DNA of 64,000 nt, from assembly GCA_001910725.1 (NCBI GenBank), contig MJGA01000010.1, positions 124,001 through 188,000 on the forward strand. Reading direction: 5' to 3'. This stretch comes from Phanerodontia chrysosporium (taxonomy: Eukaryota > Basidiomycota > Agaricomycetes > Polyporales > Phanerochaetaceae). The position numbers were made by a program, and so were the translations under genes. Below the pieces are notes generated by a model. That model made no database searches, had not been told where the DNA came from, and worked only from the letters and a program-made list of their open reading frames with translations. Below, piece by piece: positions 11,282 through 24,191 of this stretch. The stretch's first letter is position 1. Each line of letters begins with the position of its first letter.

Positions 11282-14200
11282 CTAAGAGTCTTGCTCACCC
11301 ATCTGCATCTTATGGCCACCCGTACGGGGTAGACCAAAGATGATGGGCACTGGTTTCTGCAGAAATTCGATGGCAGCATCACCCGGCTGGATAGAATCAA
11401 CACATCGTTCTAACAATGTAGCAGATGGTACTCACATGGGTGTAGTTCTTCTGCCATGAGCTCTTGCTGCTCTCACTTGATGTCGCCAGGATTCCCCGTG
11501 CAATGAGGACATCATGAAGACGCTCAAGGCTACTCCTGCTCTCTGCTCCGATAGGCGCACCAATCGAGACTGAGAGTGCTCGCAACTTGACATAGTACGC
11601 CGACCTATATGTTTGTGTACCCGTGAATGCATCGAGGAGCGGGCCGCGGGAGGGACGAATATTCGCCTTCTCAGCACATTGAGCAAGGGTGACCAATCTC
11701 ACCGCATGTTCGCTGAGGTCGATCGGCCTAATTAACACCCGCCGTTGACAGTTGTCACAAGACTTGTGACAGTCTTGTTGGTCGAAATGCTCATCAAAAT
11801 GGGACAAGAGTTGCTTGCGCCGGCAATCGATGTTGTTCAAGCAGTATTGCACGATGCAACGAGCGTCCTCGGAGGCATACTCCGCATGCTGAGAAGAGCG
11901 ACGGGTCGCCTCCGAGCATTCTGCTGGCGATGTGCCATCTTATATGCGGCGTCTGCCCAGTGGTAATCTTGGGGAGTTTGAGCTCAGCAAGACATATGTC
12001 GGCAAAGATACTCACATAGGATACAGTCTGAGGGCTTTCCGTCTCTGCCTGCTCGTCCAGTCTCCTGATAGTAGCTGACGAAACCTCATTACTTCCTGCC
12101 ATTGGAATGGGGACGCTACTTACTTCTCCAACGAGTGCGGCATTGCAGTGTGAATCACGAAGCGCACTGGGGGCTAATCAGGTCTCTTCGGAGGCAACGT
12201 AAAATCGACATACCATCGGGCTTGTTGATCCCCATGCCGAAAGCCGTCTACCGTCGTCCATCAATCATCATCATTGACGGCTAAGAATGTCTGGGCGACG
12301 CACCGTCGCGACCATGACCTTGACATAGCCCTTCAGCCAGTCCTTATGAACGCTCTCCTTGTGAAAGTTGCCTGCTTCTGCATGATAGTGGCCTGCCAAG
12401 ATGTCCGAGCTTCGTAGATATTTCGCGAGCTTTTCGCATTTTGCTCTTGAGGAGCAGTAGATTATACCTGTCTCGCCGGGATATTGTTCCTTGATCATGG
12501 CTGCGATCTCTGTGTTGCTACCGCCCTTATGTAGAACCTCGTACCGCAGATTTGGACGGTTATTTGACTTCGCTCTCAAGCGGACGCAGTTACGCATCCG
12601 GAGACGGGTGATGATGTTGTCCAGAGTCTGCTGGTTGACCGCTGCTGTTAACGCAATGACGGGCACGTCGGGGTACTCGTCACGCGTCCATGAAAGCATC
12701 TCATACTGTGAATTCTGTCAATCGGTGAACGAGAAGATCAGCCGGTCCACTTACTGACTCGCGGAAGGCGCCCCATGTAATGATACAATGGGCCTCATCT
12801 ACCACCAAACGGACAAACAGGCCAGCCTCGTACAACATCGCGAGGTCGGCTCTCAACTTCTCGCTCTGGGTGAGTTTTTCTGGAGACACATAGAGCAGAG
12901 CAGGACGGCGTCCCGGCGTCCTGAGCAGTCGGTGGACGCTATCGGCCTCTTCAGAAGTCTGCCCTGCATAAAACCGTGCGACCTTCACGCCCTTCTCGCG
13001 AAGCGCAAAGGCTTGGTCTTGCATGAGCGCAACAAGCGGGCTGATTACCACCGTAACGCCGCCCATGTCCGCGTTCTTCATCACTGCGGGCAGTTCGAAG
13101 CATAGGCTCTTGCCGCCGCCCGTGGGCATGACCACGATAATGTCGCGGCCCTCGACGCTCGCAGTGCAAGCTTCGAGCTGGTTCTCTCGGAAGGAGTGCA
13201 GGCCGAAGACGCCCTCCAGAGTGCGCAGGAAGTTGGTAAGGGGCGGTGCCTCGCCAGTAAGCCCCAAGTTGGTGTTCTTTCCCTTCGCGTGATGTTGCGC
13301 AGGAGGTGCAGACACCAAGACTCGTGGACTCGTGGTTGCTCTAGTCGCCTTTGGTCGCGATGCGGGTGCAAGGTCTAAGTCCAGTGAGAAGTCTAAGGAA
13401 CCAAGTTGATCCCATAGCTCATCCGAACCATCACTATTGTGAGCTTCGATAGATCGAGAGTTAGGACTTGAAATGTCGTGCATATCTGTCCTATGGAAGT
13501 TCGTATTGGTGGTCGGCTCGCCGGAGACGCTCTCTTCCTCGAGACCAATCCGCGCGGAGGCTAACGATGGGTCGTAGACAGATTCATGGGCATCGTTGGA
13601 TGGACGGTAGTGCGAAGTTATGGGGGCAGCTAGAGCTTGCAAAACCCTGGGACGTGACGACGTCCCCGGTGCAGCTGATGGATTGATTGTCGGTGGCGAA
13701 GACATAGGCGTTGGAGGTCCGGCCGCCTTCTGAGCAGCAAAGATCGCATCTAGGCACCGCAGCCGGTCCAACACGACTTCTCTATGTAGCTCAGTGTCAG
13801 TAAAGCGTTGACGCAACTGACGCAGCACGTACTCGCATAAGCGCAACGTCTTCGACGTGGTTGGGTCGCGTGCCGCAGCGCGCAGGTCAAGGATTCCTGA
13901 ACGGACGTTGACAGTCTGACTCTTGATTTCGATGAGATCGTCCGTCGTCATCTAAAACGAAGAATTGGACGGTGCGTGACTACTGTACGGTGCGTAACAT
14001 ACCGCCTGATGTATGTCTGAATAATCCAGGTTCAGTACCCTTCGCGCAAGGCTGCCCGCGTTTTCAGCGGCGCTCGAGTTTGGCGTAGTAACACTCGAGC
14101 TAGGGGAGTCTGATGTAAACATCCTCGACGATGAAGAAGCATTCTTGCTCCCGGACGCCATTGAAACGGGTGTCAAAGGTGCATATTTGGATGTTGGACG

Positions 14201-14478
14201 GCGTAGAGGAGTTTTGTGGTGCCTCGACAGGATTAACTTCTTCCTCAAATCAATGTGGGGGCACGGGGTAGGAGGAGACAAGGAGCTGTTAGGCAATTCG
14301 CGTCTCTTCCCTTTGAGTTTATGGCTTTCATGGTAAAGCTCCTGAGCAGCACTGTTAGCACCACACTCAGAGATGATATTGTCGGCACTGGTACACACCG
14401 GTTGTCTAGAGAAATTATCTTCGCCGTCAGTCGCTCCACTACAAGGTGGTCTTCGTTTGGCGGAGATTCGACAAACAT
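11282..14478 (-). CDS. RecQ-family ATP-dependent DNA helicase (frame-disturbed)
   Basis: Superfamily 2 helicase that unwinds DNA 3' to 5' in replication and repair. Seven canonical introns of 47-55 nt are visible: 13952-14002, 12706-12754, 12249-12303, 12167-12213, 12075-12123, 11968-12015 and 11387-11435. The N-terminus is long and Ser/Pro-rich. The helicase core shows Walker A MPTGGGKSLCFELPA, VISPLVALMQDQ, YVSPEKL, DEAH (VVDEAHCI), IALTAAV, GIIYCSSR and motif VI YYQETGRAGRDGKPSDC. A RecQ zinc-binding Cys cluster (YCLNNIDCRR...CHKSCDNC) follows. The usual SDWGHDFRPEY segment after DEAH is replaced by TWGAFRES. Two indels disturb the model: an extra T in the FGMGI motif (12240-12243) and a base missing near 11890. 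A third may lie near 14400, so the start at 14478 is tentative. Confidence 0.75.
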
Positions 14479-16640
14479 AGAATGTCGCTTCGTAGCGAAA
14501 CGAGGAGCAGCCTGTATGGCGGGCGTTGAAAGTGGTGAACTACGACCACTGGCCAGTTCCTGCGTTGAGCCTTCTACATTATCAGAAACAAATTACACCA
14601 AGAGATAGCAGATTCGCCCACCTGAAAGGCATTGCGCGGCGATACTTGGCGTTTCTGGATCGATTTCCACTCTGGAAGTGGACTTACGTACTTATGAGCA
14701 AGCTAGATTGTACGCGGAGGCACAGAGAATCTACCTTCGGTAACCAGATGGAGCTTCGTCTTTGATACCTAGAAACGGTGGATGCTGCAGAGTCCATCGC
14801 AGCAGCACCTACTGTTGTCCTCGAGGGCGTTGCAGGGGATTATATACGATCAGGGTACGACGGGCGAGGAGTCGGGGAAGTGAGATCGCATCGGATTGCA
14901 GAAAGGCGCATGATCTATTCCATCGCTATCTCGCCAGGGTAGCGTTCGCCACGAGGATCGTTTGGTTATTGTTGATGACGTGACGGCCTTGCCGGATTCC
15001 AGTCTCAAGAGCGCACGAGGTTGATCGTATAAAGGAGGAGGTTGTAGCGGAGATAGAGGCGGCACCTATACGAGGCATTCAGCCTGAGAAGTTCATGTCA
15101 AAGACCGCTGGGGTGGTAGATGTGTGATTTTCCCCGGACGCGCGATGCTACTGAACGCTTCTCTCTCGAGAACGAGAAGCATGCCTGCAACTTTGTCTCA
15201 ATTCAATAGATATCATGTGACGCATCATGGGCCTTCTTTGTGCACCTAATGAGATTCTCGGCCACACGGCCATGAAGAGGAAGACTCACCAATGCCCGAA
15301 TACTTGTCGATCGCCGTCCTCTCAATAAAGCGCGTAGGGAGTTTCCAACTATAAATGCGACGGTTCTGGCGCATAAGGGACTATTTCCGAGAAAATTACG
15401 ATGCTGAAAGTCGTCACTGAGAATGCTTGGCGAATGCACTTTTCGAATGCCAGTCTGGCTCTATCTTTGAATCGGATATTGGGCATACACAGCCTTCTAA
15501 CTTCTAAGGAATAACGTTCGTATCGCGACACCGTCTCCATCTCTATGCGCAACCTAGGACCCTCATCGAGCAATGTTGGTCAAAAGGAAACTGGTGTACG
15601 CACCGACACCGGTGGGCCTGGGTGTATGCCGCTGAATCTTGCGAATGTGAACCACCGAGTTGCGGAGTCAATGATGACACATTACAGCCAGCATGCATCG
15701 ACAGATATGCTAGATTAGAGCCTGCGGAAGACGCAGTACCGCAGGATGGGGGATGGTGGTTGAATGTCGGGTTTGTCCGAGGCGTCTCCTCCCAGGGCGC
15801 ATCAGGCGCATCAGATGGGACTATCTTGTCCTTGCAATTCTCACCGGGCCTCTTCGGGTTCCACCACCTCCCGATACACAGAATCATGCTCTGTAACCTT
15901 GTGGCAACATTCAAAGAGTCTAGCACCGCATGGCCTAGGTGAGTGTCTCAGTTGAAGACGCATGGGCATACAGGCTGAATTTTCCCCGAATTTTCAGACC
16001 ACATGCTCGCGCAGGGTCATATGCGGAACGCTTTCGCTCCTTCGATGACCCAGGGCTGGGAGACTCTGAACGCTTCTTGCGTCTTGTGGCACAGCAGCAG
16101 ACCTTCGCGGGAGGCTCGCGACCAGGACTGCCGCTCGTCACTGGCCTATGACCGCCTACGTTTCGATGAGAAAGTATCGACTAAAAGGCACCGTCTATCG
16201 CGCGCATATCATTCACGAGAACGCACTCCTTGGTCATACGTCTATGCCTGCGGGGTCGCTGGACGCCTCGGTTGACGTCGCGAAGCTTTGCGCACCTTTC
16301 CTCCTGCCGGGCGTACGCTTTGCCGGGACCGAACCCTGCTTCTAACACAGGCCGCCCCGCACCGTCTGCACCCGCCGCAAGTGTTCCTGGCCCTCGAGGG
16401 TGTTCTGTCGGCTGGAAGCGGGGTCACCGAGCGTCCACATTGCCCGCCCCGGTGTCCCCTTCTCGGTCCGGCGGCGGCGGAGCCAGCACGCGCAGCACGT
16501 GATGGCCTCAGATCGCCCGGCAACACTGTCCGAAGACGGACCGTGTCGAGGGTCGTATCCACTCATAAAGCGGCCCACCTGCGTCTGCGATGGCGAGATC
16601 TGCTTTCACCTCCCCTTCCGGCAGCGACGCTCGCGAGACA
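14479..16640. other. Intergenic, no gene seen
   Basis: Several short ORFs on both strands but none with family resemblance, splice-consistent extension or conserved copies elsewhere. The distal part should hold the promoters of RecQ and of the aldolase; no clear TATA was assigned. Confidence 0.4.
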
Positions 16641-17890
16641 TGACAGGACACACCAACGGAGTGAACGGCGCCGCCGCTTCGCGGGTTCTCAAGCCTGGCA
16701 TCTACGCCCCGATACCGACCTTCTTCGTGCCGGATACAGAGGATCTCGGTGCGTCGCACGCCTTCTCGCTCGCCGCGCACGAGTAGCTGACAGGGTCTTC
16801 TGCAGACCTCGAGTCCTTCTCCGCCCACGTCCTCCGCCTCGCGAAGGCCAATGTCTGCCCACTGATCGCGGGTTCGATGGGCGAGGCCATCCACCTCACG
16901 CACGCCGAGCGCACCACACTTATCAAGACGGCGCGTCGCGCCCTCGACGAAGCGGGCCTCGCCGACGTGCCTATCGTTGCAGGCACCGGCACCGGCAGCA
17001 CGCGCGAAACCATTGAGCTCTGCCACGAGGCGGCCGCGGCAGGCGCTGACTTCGTTATTGTCATTACGAGTGGATACTTTGCTGGTGCGCTCACCCGAGA
17101 CGCACTCAGGGCGTACTTCGTCGAGGTCGCTGCGAAGAGTCCGCTACCCGTGATCGTCTACAACTGTGCGTCCTGCAGCCCCCTCGCTCCGAGCTTTCTC
17201 CTCTGACGTGACTGAACACTAGATCCCGGCGCGAGCGGCGGCATCGACCTCGATTCTGACCTCATCACCGAGCTTGCCGAGCAATGTCCCAACCTCTGCG
17301 GTGTGAAGCTCACGTACGTCTGTCCCTCTGTCCCCCGCATACCATTGCTGACGCTGAGCACAGGTGCGGCAACGTGGGCAAGCTCACGCGGATCTGTGCG
17401 ACCGTGTCCACACCGGGCTTCGCAGCGTCGCATCCTCGGAAGAACCCGAACGCGCCGTTCCTCGTCCTCGGCGGCTTCGCCGACTTCATCCTGCCGTCCG
17501 CGTTCGTGAACGGGCACGGCGCCATTATCGGCCTCGCGAACGTCGCACCCGTACGCACCGCCCCCTGCCCCCACGAGTTACTCCCTTCTGACACGCCCCC
17601 CACAGCACGCCTGCGCCCGCCTGTTCGAGCTCTCCGCGGCCGCACTCGCCGACCCGAGCGTGCTCCCCGAGGCGCAGCGCCTGTAGGGCATCGTCGCGCG
17701 CGGCGACTTCACGATCGCGAAGGCATCCATCGCTGGCACCAAGGCGCTGCTCGAGCGGCTCTACGGCTACGGCGGCGCGCCCCGCAAGCCGCTCCCCCCG
17801 ATCCAGCCTGCCGCCGTGCAGGCGCTCTGGGAGCACCCGCACGTCCAGGAGCTTGTTGCTGCCGAACGCGAGTTGAGCGGCAAGCAGTGA
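16641..17890 (+). CDS. Dihydrodipicolinate synthase / 4-hydroxy-2-oxoglutarate aldolase family protein, with in-frame amber codon
   Basis: Class I aldolase of the DapA/HOGA family (TIM barrel, Schiff-base lysine). Exons are 16641-16748, 16806-17165, 17223-17313, 17364-17550 and 17606-17890, joined by GT-AG introns of 50-57 nt in consistent phase. Recognisable parts are the start PGIYAPIPTFF, the pyruvate-binding-type GSMGEAIHLT, VIVYNYPG with the conserved Tyr (spanning intron 2) and GVKLT with the Schiff-base Lys, then the FLVLGGFADFILP segment. In the last exon the frame reads CGC CTG TAG GGC ATC: an amber at 17684-17686 where CAG (Gln) would be expected, after which about 67 well-formed codons continue to TGA at 17888. 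Either a nonsense mutation or a sequence error. Substrate not decidable from sequence. Confidence 0.8.
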
Positions 17891-18949
17891 ACAGGCTTGG
17901 GGGCGCGTCGTGGTTAGAGTCACTTGCTATGAAACCTCACTATCGTTCCTGGTATGCAATTGTATCAAACACACCATGTATCACTTCGACTGGCAACTGG
18001 AGTATCCGCGGGAGACGTCGGTGCGAGACCCGAAGTCCGACATATGTCCATAAGTTATAATCTGCCGAGATGTCGCGCTCACGGGAGCTGTCGACGTGAA
18101 GTGCCGCACCTCAAGTCTCGGAAAGGCAGTTATTACCTTCGGACCCTAACATGCTGTTCTGACGCGTAGATTACGGACGAACAAGATGTATTACGAGCCC
18201 AGACGCGCGACCAGAGTACTAGGGATGCGGAGGATTAGGAAAGGAGACGTACGGGAATGAGGATGGGACGGATGGGAATGGGAATGGGAATGGAATGGAA
18301 TGGAAGATGGGTGGGACGGGACGGGATGAGATTGAAGAGGATAGGATTAGGAGAAGATCCAGGAAGAGTCGATGAAGCAGGAGAGGGGTACGGCCAAAGG
18401 ACGGTGGGAAGTGGGCTGGAGGATGGAGGGGAAGGCCGATAGGATAGAGGATAAGTACCCATGCGCGCACGCAGTGCACTGCCACAATTAGTGTTACACA
18501 TTAATACAAGAGGCGAAGAAAAAGAATAAGAGAAACCCGAGGATGAGACCGGGAAGCCCATGCACAAGTGTGGAGAGAAAAAGAAGATGGGGGAGAAATA
18601 TAGAAATCGATGACCAGGCAAGGCGAGATGGGGCGCGGGAACGGTCAAATGCCAGAGGATACGATTGGGGACGATACATGGGCGAGATGGGAAGCCGCGC
18701 GATACAAATGCGAGTGGTATGCGATGATGGTGCAATACAGGTATGCAAGAGACCAGACCAGATGTGGGATCCGTCGGATGTGGATAAGGCCTGCTGGAAG
18801 GCCGTCTATAGGATGGGTTGGTGATAGGTGACCGAGCCAAAGTGTGGATCCAGGTATTCAAGATGCAAGGTACGCAGACTGTGGAGTTGCCGAGAGCGAT
18901 GAGTCGTTATGTCGTGTGTGGTCGTCACGATCGCTTGGTCCTGGCCCTC
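17891..18949. other. Intergenic with purine-rich low-complexity tract
   Basis: About 18225-18830 is strongly G/A-rich on the plus strand, with a GGGAAT/GGAAT microsatellite at about 18268-18305. Long ORFs on the minus strand here are by-products of the missing stop triplets in C/T-rich sequence. Confidence 0.6.
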
Positions 18950-20396
18950 TTACTCTCTGGGGCGGCATGGCAGTGACTTTCTTGGACAGCGTGGGCTCCT
19001 CGTCAACGTGAAGAACTTTCTTGGCTGGCTTGCGGACTCGTCCGCTCGTCCGAATAGGAGCCTTCTCGTTGTCGACGGCGTCAGTGTCGTCCTCCTGCTT
19101 CGCCTTGCCTTTGCCTTGTTCAGAAGTTCGTTAGAATCCGGCTCAACAGCGGTGTCACCTCCGGAACCGGCGTCGCTGACCGCCGTACTCGAGCCCGACG
19201 AGCTAGAGGATGACCGAGCACGTGTTATCGGAGGCCGCTGCTCGTCCACCGATGCTGGGGCTGAAGACATGGGGGATAGAGTCTCAGGAAGGGAGCCGAG
19301 CTCTGTCATAGGCGTGGAGGCGGTGGACACGGCAGGGTTGTTCTTCTTCGCCTGTCGGGCAGAGCGACGTGTCGGCTCGGGCGACGGCTCCTCATGGTGG
19401 CGATTAGCAGGACGGTTGGCCACCTGCTCGACTTCAACGGTTCCCGTAGGAGGGAGTTCAACGCCAATGAGCTCGAGCTTGGTCGCCTTGTCCGTATGGT
19501 TGTTTTCTGCAGATGCGGCGGGCGCCTCGATGACTTCAGGCAGAGGAGCAGCCGGAAGTTCTGCCTGTTCGTTGATCTCCTTCTCGTGTGCCTTCGCTGT
19601 CCTCGTGCGCTTCCGAGGCCGTTCTTCAAGAACAGCTGTGGCGCCATCTTGAGCGTGGATGGCCGCGGACGCGTTGGCCTGTGCCTTTCGCTTGCGGAGG
19701 AGCATGCCATTATCGACCTTCTTTCCCTCCTTCTTCGTCGGGAAGAGCGATGCTTGCAGGCCATCGACGAGCCATAGATTTTCCGGGATGCCTAGCCAGC
19801 CAACGGGAGACTCGATGGGGCAAGGGGATAGATCTGGTGCCCATGAGGCTGCGATGCAGACAAAATTGAGCTTGAGACTCACCAATGACTTTCTGGACGC
19901 GCTCTGCCGTCTTCTGCGCAGGATCTCTGCCCCAGAAGGCGAAGTGTTTAGGGTGCTTGGGGTGGTGCAGGACCTTCAGGGCCGCCAGGGCGAAGACACA
20001 GTCGCTCTGGTACTCGTCCAGCTTCACCCCCACGTCCAAAATCTCGCTGACCGTCTTCTCTTTGATGCCTTTCTTCCACCACGCCTCGATCGGCGGACGG
20101 CGACCCTCTGCGGGAGAGATGCTGGGCATGCGCGCGATGAAGAGCTCGACGAGGGGGTGTCTGACGGTGATCTTGCCGTCATCCTGAAGGCCAGGTACAA
20201 TTTCGACGCGACGTTTCTGCATGTACTTCTTGTATTCGGGCCTGAGGATGTCGGGCAGGGGCCGGGGCGCGAAGGGATCAACGGGGCCGACGTGCATGGT
20301 GGGCGGTGGGCGGGCCCAGTGTTCGCCACGAGATTCGCTTGTTTCTGTCTGGAGTCGCGAGCTGGATGGGAAGTCGTTGAATTCCACGAGAGCCAT
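18950..20396 (-). CDS. Conserved-looking protein of unknown function, nuclear-type C-terminus
   Basis: Two exons, 20396-19883 and 19833-18950, with a 49-nt intron (donor GTGAGT, acceptor CACCAG), give about 465 aa. An alternative acceptor at 19849 would give a 34-nt intron, which is too short to prefer. The N-terminal 190 residues look globular (HPLVELFIARMPSISPAEG, IEAWWKKGI, KLDEYQSDCVFALAALKVL, GWLGIPENLWLVDGLQASLFP). The C-terminal half is low-complexity Ala/Ser/Pro/Glu with basic clusters (RKRTRTAK, RRSARQAKK, KARRSRRTTLTP), suggesting a nuclear or chromatin-associated protein. No family recognised; no neighbour points to a pathway. Intact, unlike many genes around it. Confidence 0.7.
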
Positions 20397-23353
20397 TGCT
20401 GTGTTGTGAGTGTCGGCGTCGGTGGCAATGGGGGCTAGGCGATGTAGTCTGGTGCGACCCCCCGTGGCAGGGAGGGAGAATAGGTGTCGGCGGGCACGCT
20501 GTGTACTCCGGTTTGTTCTTCTGCGCGACGGCGGTGGTATGCTACGGACTGTTCTGCGACGGGGCGTCGAGGGTCAGGGCGATGTCTCAGCGGAACGCTG
20601 CTGTCGACCCACTTACGTCCGGGCTCGGGGTGTCCGACTAGTGTGCTCGTGTGCTGCAGAAACCCGCTGGACGTGCTAGGCAGTGAGCGGGGCGTCGGAG
20701 GCGGCGAGCGGGAGGTAGGCTGGGGGTGATGGATGTGGGAGAGGTGAAAGGCCACGAGAGGCTGTTATAAGTCCCATTAAGCCCTGCACTCAGGTGGCTC
20801 ACGTCCCATCCCAATTCAGTAAGTTCTGACCATCTCGGACATCAACCATTTTCTTTGTCTTTACTCTCTCTTATTCTCGCCGTCCCCTCGCGCAGAAGGT
20901 ATCCCTCACGACGACCGGCGGACAATGCACGCTCAGAATATTTCTCTGAATTATTGCTCAATTTCCGCAATAACGTTCATGCCGGATCGCTGCTTGATCT
21001 AATCTTATCTCTGCAAGATGCCTCCGTCTATATTGTCCGGTCCGGGGCCTTGGCCTCATGCACTGCGCGTGAACAACTCAAGGCTAGGGTTGTTCGCTCT
21101 GCTATCGGATTATCTCGTCGGTCTGCACGATGTCCAAGTAGACGTAGCGTCCGCCGACAAGTCCCAGAGCCGCTGAGAGAGGCCTGCAGATGCCTCCGTG
21201 CGCCGATGAATCTCGAGATACCGCCGGCCCACGCCCGCCGTGACGTCAACTAGACCGCGGTCGTGCGCGCATTTACCTCCGCGCATCAGCCTTGCTGCCT
21301 CCGCACTGTGTTATTAGCTCACAACGGCCGTAAGAAGGAGTTCCATTTCGTGCCCAACGTGCGATGGCCGACGCTTTCGTCGGCGGCGCCGATGACGACC
21401 ACTCAGCGGACACACTTCGGACAGACCTACGAAGTCTAAGTGAGCAGTCGCATGCCGGAACTTGATATGGTACGTACCAGCGATGTTCGCCCGGATCGAC
21501 GGGCTGATCTTGACTGTGCATGAAGAGAACGTGTGTGCAGGCGTCGGGCTAGTCGAACACCGAACGTGGGGTGCAGAGGATTTTGGTAGACATCGAATGA
21601 AGCCAATTTAAGACCTGTGCCACGCTGACCCGGGAAATATCGGCACATACGCAAAGGCAGGAGTGTGCAGTGAGGTTGTGAACTCTGGGCGTGTATAACC
21701 TCTCACTTCCTGTACTGCATGTCAGGCGTGGAAACACCAGGGGTCTGATTGGACGGCATACCTGGGAGAACACCATTGATAGCATAGAGCACGGGGACCA
21801 AGCCGATCAAGGTTCCCTGAGCACCGCCACCGTGAGAGGAGAACATCAGCTAGGATCGCAGGTCTATATCGCTGGGCAAATTCTATCCTGACTGTAAGAG
21901 AGCTTGCTTCAGTCAAGAGATACGAGGACATCCTCTGAGCTGACCTACGCTAGAGAAAGTAGCAAGGGAAGGGGCCCGCATATATCAACATTCAAGCATG
22001 CCCCCATCCTCTCCTGAGCTCGAGTTTGTCGGCCGACGCATGTGCCGAGTCTGCGAAGGTTGTAAACGTTGGCGTTTCCATGTGCCTGCTCACCGATATA
22101 CATCACCAGAAATTTTGACCCAGGTTCTTTCTCTTGATTATAATATCTGACGCATTATGTTGGTGATTATCACGCAGAAGAATGTAGAACGAGGTCAAGG
22201 TGCACGTAAACATGACCTGGGCCCGGAGAGCAGTGAAAGCCAGGCTCGGCAGTTGCCGATCAGCGTCATCTGATGCGCCAATTAGCGTTGGGGTCGGGGT
22301 CCGGGTCCGGCTTGGCATTGAACGTTTGGACGTCCAACTGCACGGTTCAATACGGACGACATGCGCGACTTCAAAACTTCAGGTCGGTGTCGCCGTACCA
22401 TTTTGGACTCTGGTGCATTGTCCAATGTCCGAATGAGGGCTCGCTTGACAGCGGAGCAACGCTCGCACACCATCCGAGGTCTTTCAACCGGCGCTGTAGG
22501 ATCGCGCAGTGTATTTATCTGCTTGACACTCGCAGCGCGGCGCCGGAAGTCACACTCCCCTTTGTATCACACAGGGGGTACAATATACTGCGTGGTGAGT
22601 CTCTTTGTAGACATCTAGATATTTACGTGCTCATCTATACAGGGCCAGCCGGTGTCTGGAAACCAATACTTGCCAACCACATACAACCGTGCCATATACA
22701 CCTAGCCTTGGTACAACACTCTGGCATTATGACGTCCCGTCCGAATACAAGCCTGAAACACCTCGCTCGGTTCCAACACTCTTCAGAGGAGCATGCCCAT
22801 GCGATCCAGTGGCAGTGCGTACTTCCCGCTGTACACGCGCTCGTCGCCTCACAACACACCTTTCTGGACAGCACTCGAGCTTTGATGACAAGTGTACGCG
22901 CACGTTCAATGAACCTACCCTTAGACGCAGGTGGTCGGGGTATGTCCAGCCGAGACCTCCAACAGAGATTACCCGCTTAATGGCACCGCCACCATGCAGA
23001 CTGTCGATGATCCTGTTACAACGGAAACACCGACTCGAACGCCCCCATAACAATGTGCGGCGCCCTATGATGCGCTCACTTCGCTTGACCACCAGGTGCG
23101 TGGCGCCTCTGATGCGCCCGCCACGCTTTGCGAGCCCACACCGCCAGCAGCCAGGTGGTCCTTCCGCCATGAGATGCCTGCCGCTATAGCGATGGCTCCA
23201 GGCGGGCACCGTTCACCTTGAAAGTCGAACGCGATTATGGCATTGGAGATAACGCAACTCATATAAAGAGTGCGTGAGCCCGCAGCTCTGTCGTCACACA
23301 TCTCACGCTTTGCATCCCGTTTCTTAGTGAACAACATCTTCAGACAGCTGACC
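20397..23353. other. Long gene-poor stretch
   Basis: No ORF with recognisable domain, signal peptide or cassette paralogue. Immediately before D2, a TATA box (TATAAAG, 23262-23268) lies about 86 bp upstream of its ATG. Bases 23080-23170 resemble other spacer pieces at 33240 and 58920 (CTGATGCGCC blocks). Confidence 0.45.
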
Positions 23354-24191
23354 ATGAAGTTCTTCACTTCCGCCATTGCTCTCGTCTCTCTCTTTGTCGC
23401 GTCCGCCTTCGCCGCGGCGGTTGACACCACGCCTGACCGTGAGCATTCTCTCGCCTGCTCGCCTCTGCCCTCGCCTCGACTCGGACGCTCACCTTCTTCA
23501 GTGTGCAAGCCGGGCACTCTGTCCGTGGTCAACAGCAGCGTTGTCGACGGCAAGACGCTCACGCACCAAGTCTGCGAGTCTATCGCTGACACGACCGGGC
23601 GCGCCGCGACGAGGCACGTCCCTCACGAAGCGCAACATCGACCTGTGCGGCGCGCCGTGCACGACCTACTGCAGCACCGGCATTGGCGGGCCCAACCCGA
23701 ATGGTGAGCCGCTGCCGTGCCATCTTTCGCTATACACACTGACAGCATGGCCCTGGACAGACTGCGTGAAGCTGGCCAAGTGAGTTGAGGCAGCCATTCC
23801 AAGGGCGATTTGCTGACTCCGTTGTAGCCAGTACAAGAACGCGGGCACGTTCATCGCAAGCCCCGGCTATACCTACTTCTGGAACTACGGCAGCTGCGAC
23901 GTCTACATGAACAATAACTCGGGCCAAGACCTGTACTACTGCTACGACACTGGCGATTGGGAGTCTTCCGCGATGTTGGTCTGCGCGATAGCCGTTGATG
24001 CGCGGCATTCCAGGGGCCGGCATCGTCAAGTACGTCGCGCAGCACTGCCAGGCGACCCACGGCAACTACAATGGAGGCACCTGCCGCTTTTACGATAGCA
24101 CCAGCGTTGGTTAGCACTCTATGCCATGTGAACCTGCCCGCGCTGAGGCTCATGCTATCCCGCAGCTCAGATTGGGGTCCAGACAGTTTGA
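23354..24191 (+). pseudogene. D2: small secreted Cys-rich protein, damaged copy
   Basis: Signal peptide at the start (MKFFTSAIALVSLFVASAFA). Exons are 23354-23438, 23502-23703, 23761-23779, 23828-23958, 24014 to about 24108, and a short last exon ending at TGA 24189. Intron positions equal those of D1, D3 and D4. Two lesions are visible. Exon 2 is 202 nt instead of a multiple of three, with bases missing around 23613 before TSLTKRNIDLCGAPC. The donor of the fourth intron is GG (23959-23960) where D1 has GT. Otherwise the Cys framework (CKPGTL, LCGAPCTTYC, GSCDVYMNNNSGQDLYYCYD, QHCQATHGNYNGGTC) is preserved. Confidence 0.65.

Noticed and set aside
18235..18861. 208-codon minus-strand ORF in the C/T-rich strand
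   Set aside because: Low-complexity Pro/Ser translation produced by the purine-rich tract; no start context, splice structure or conserved copy.
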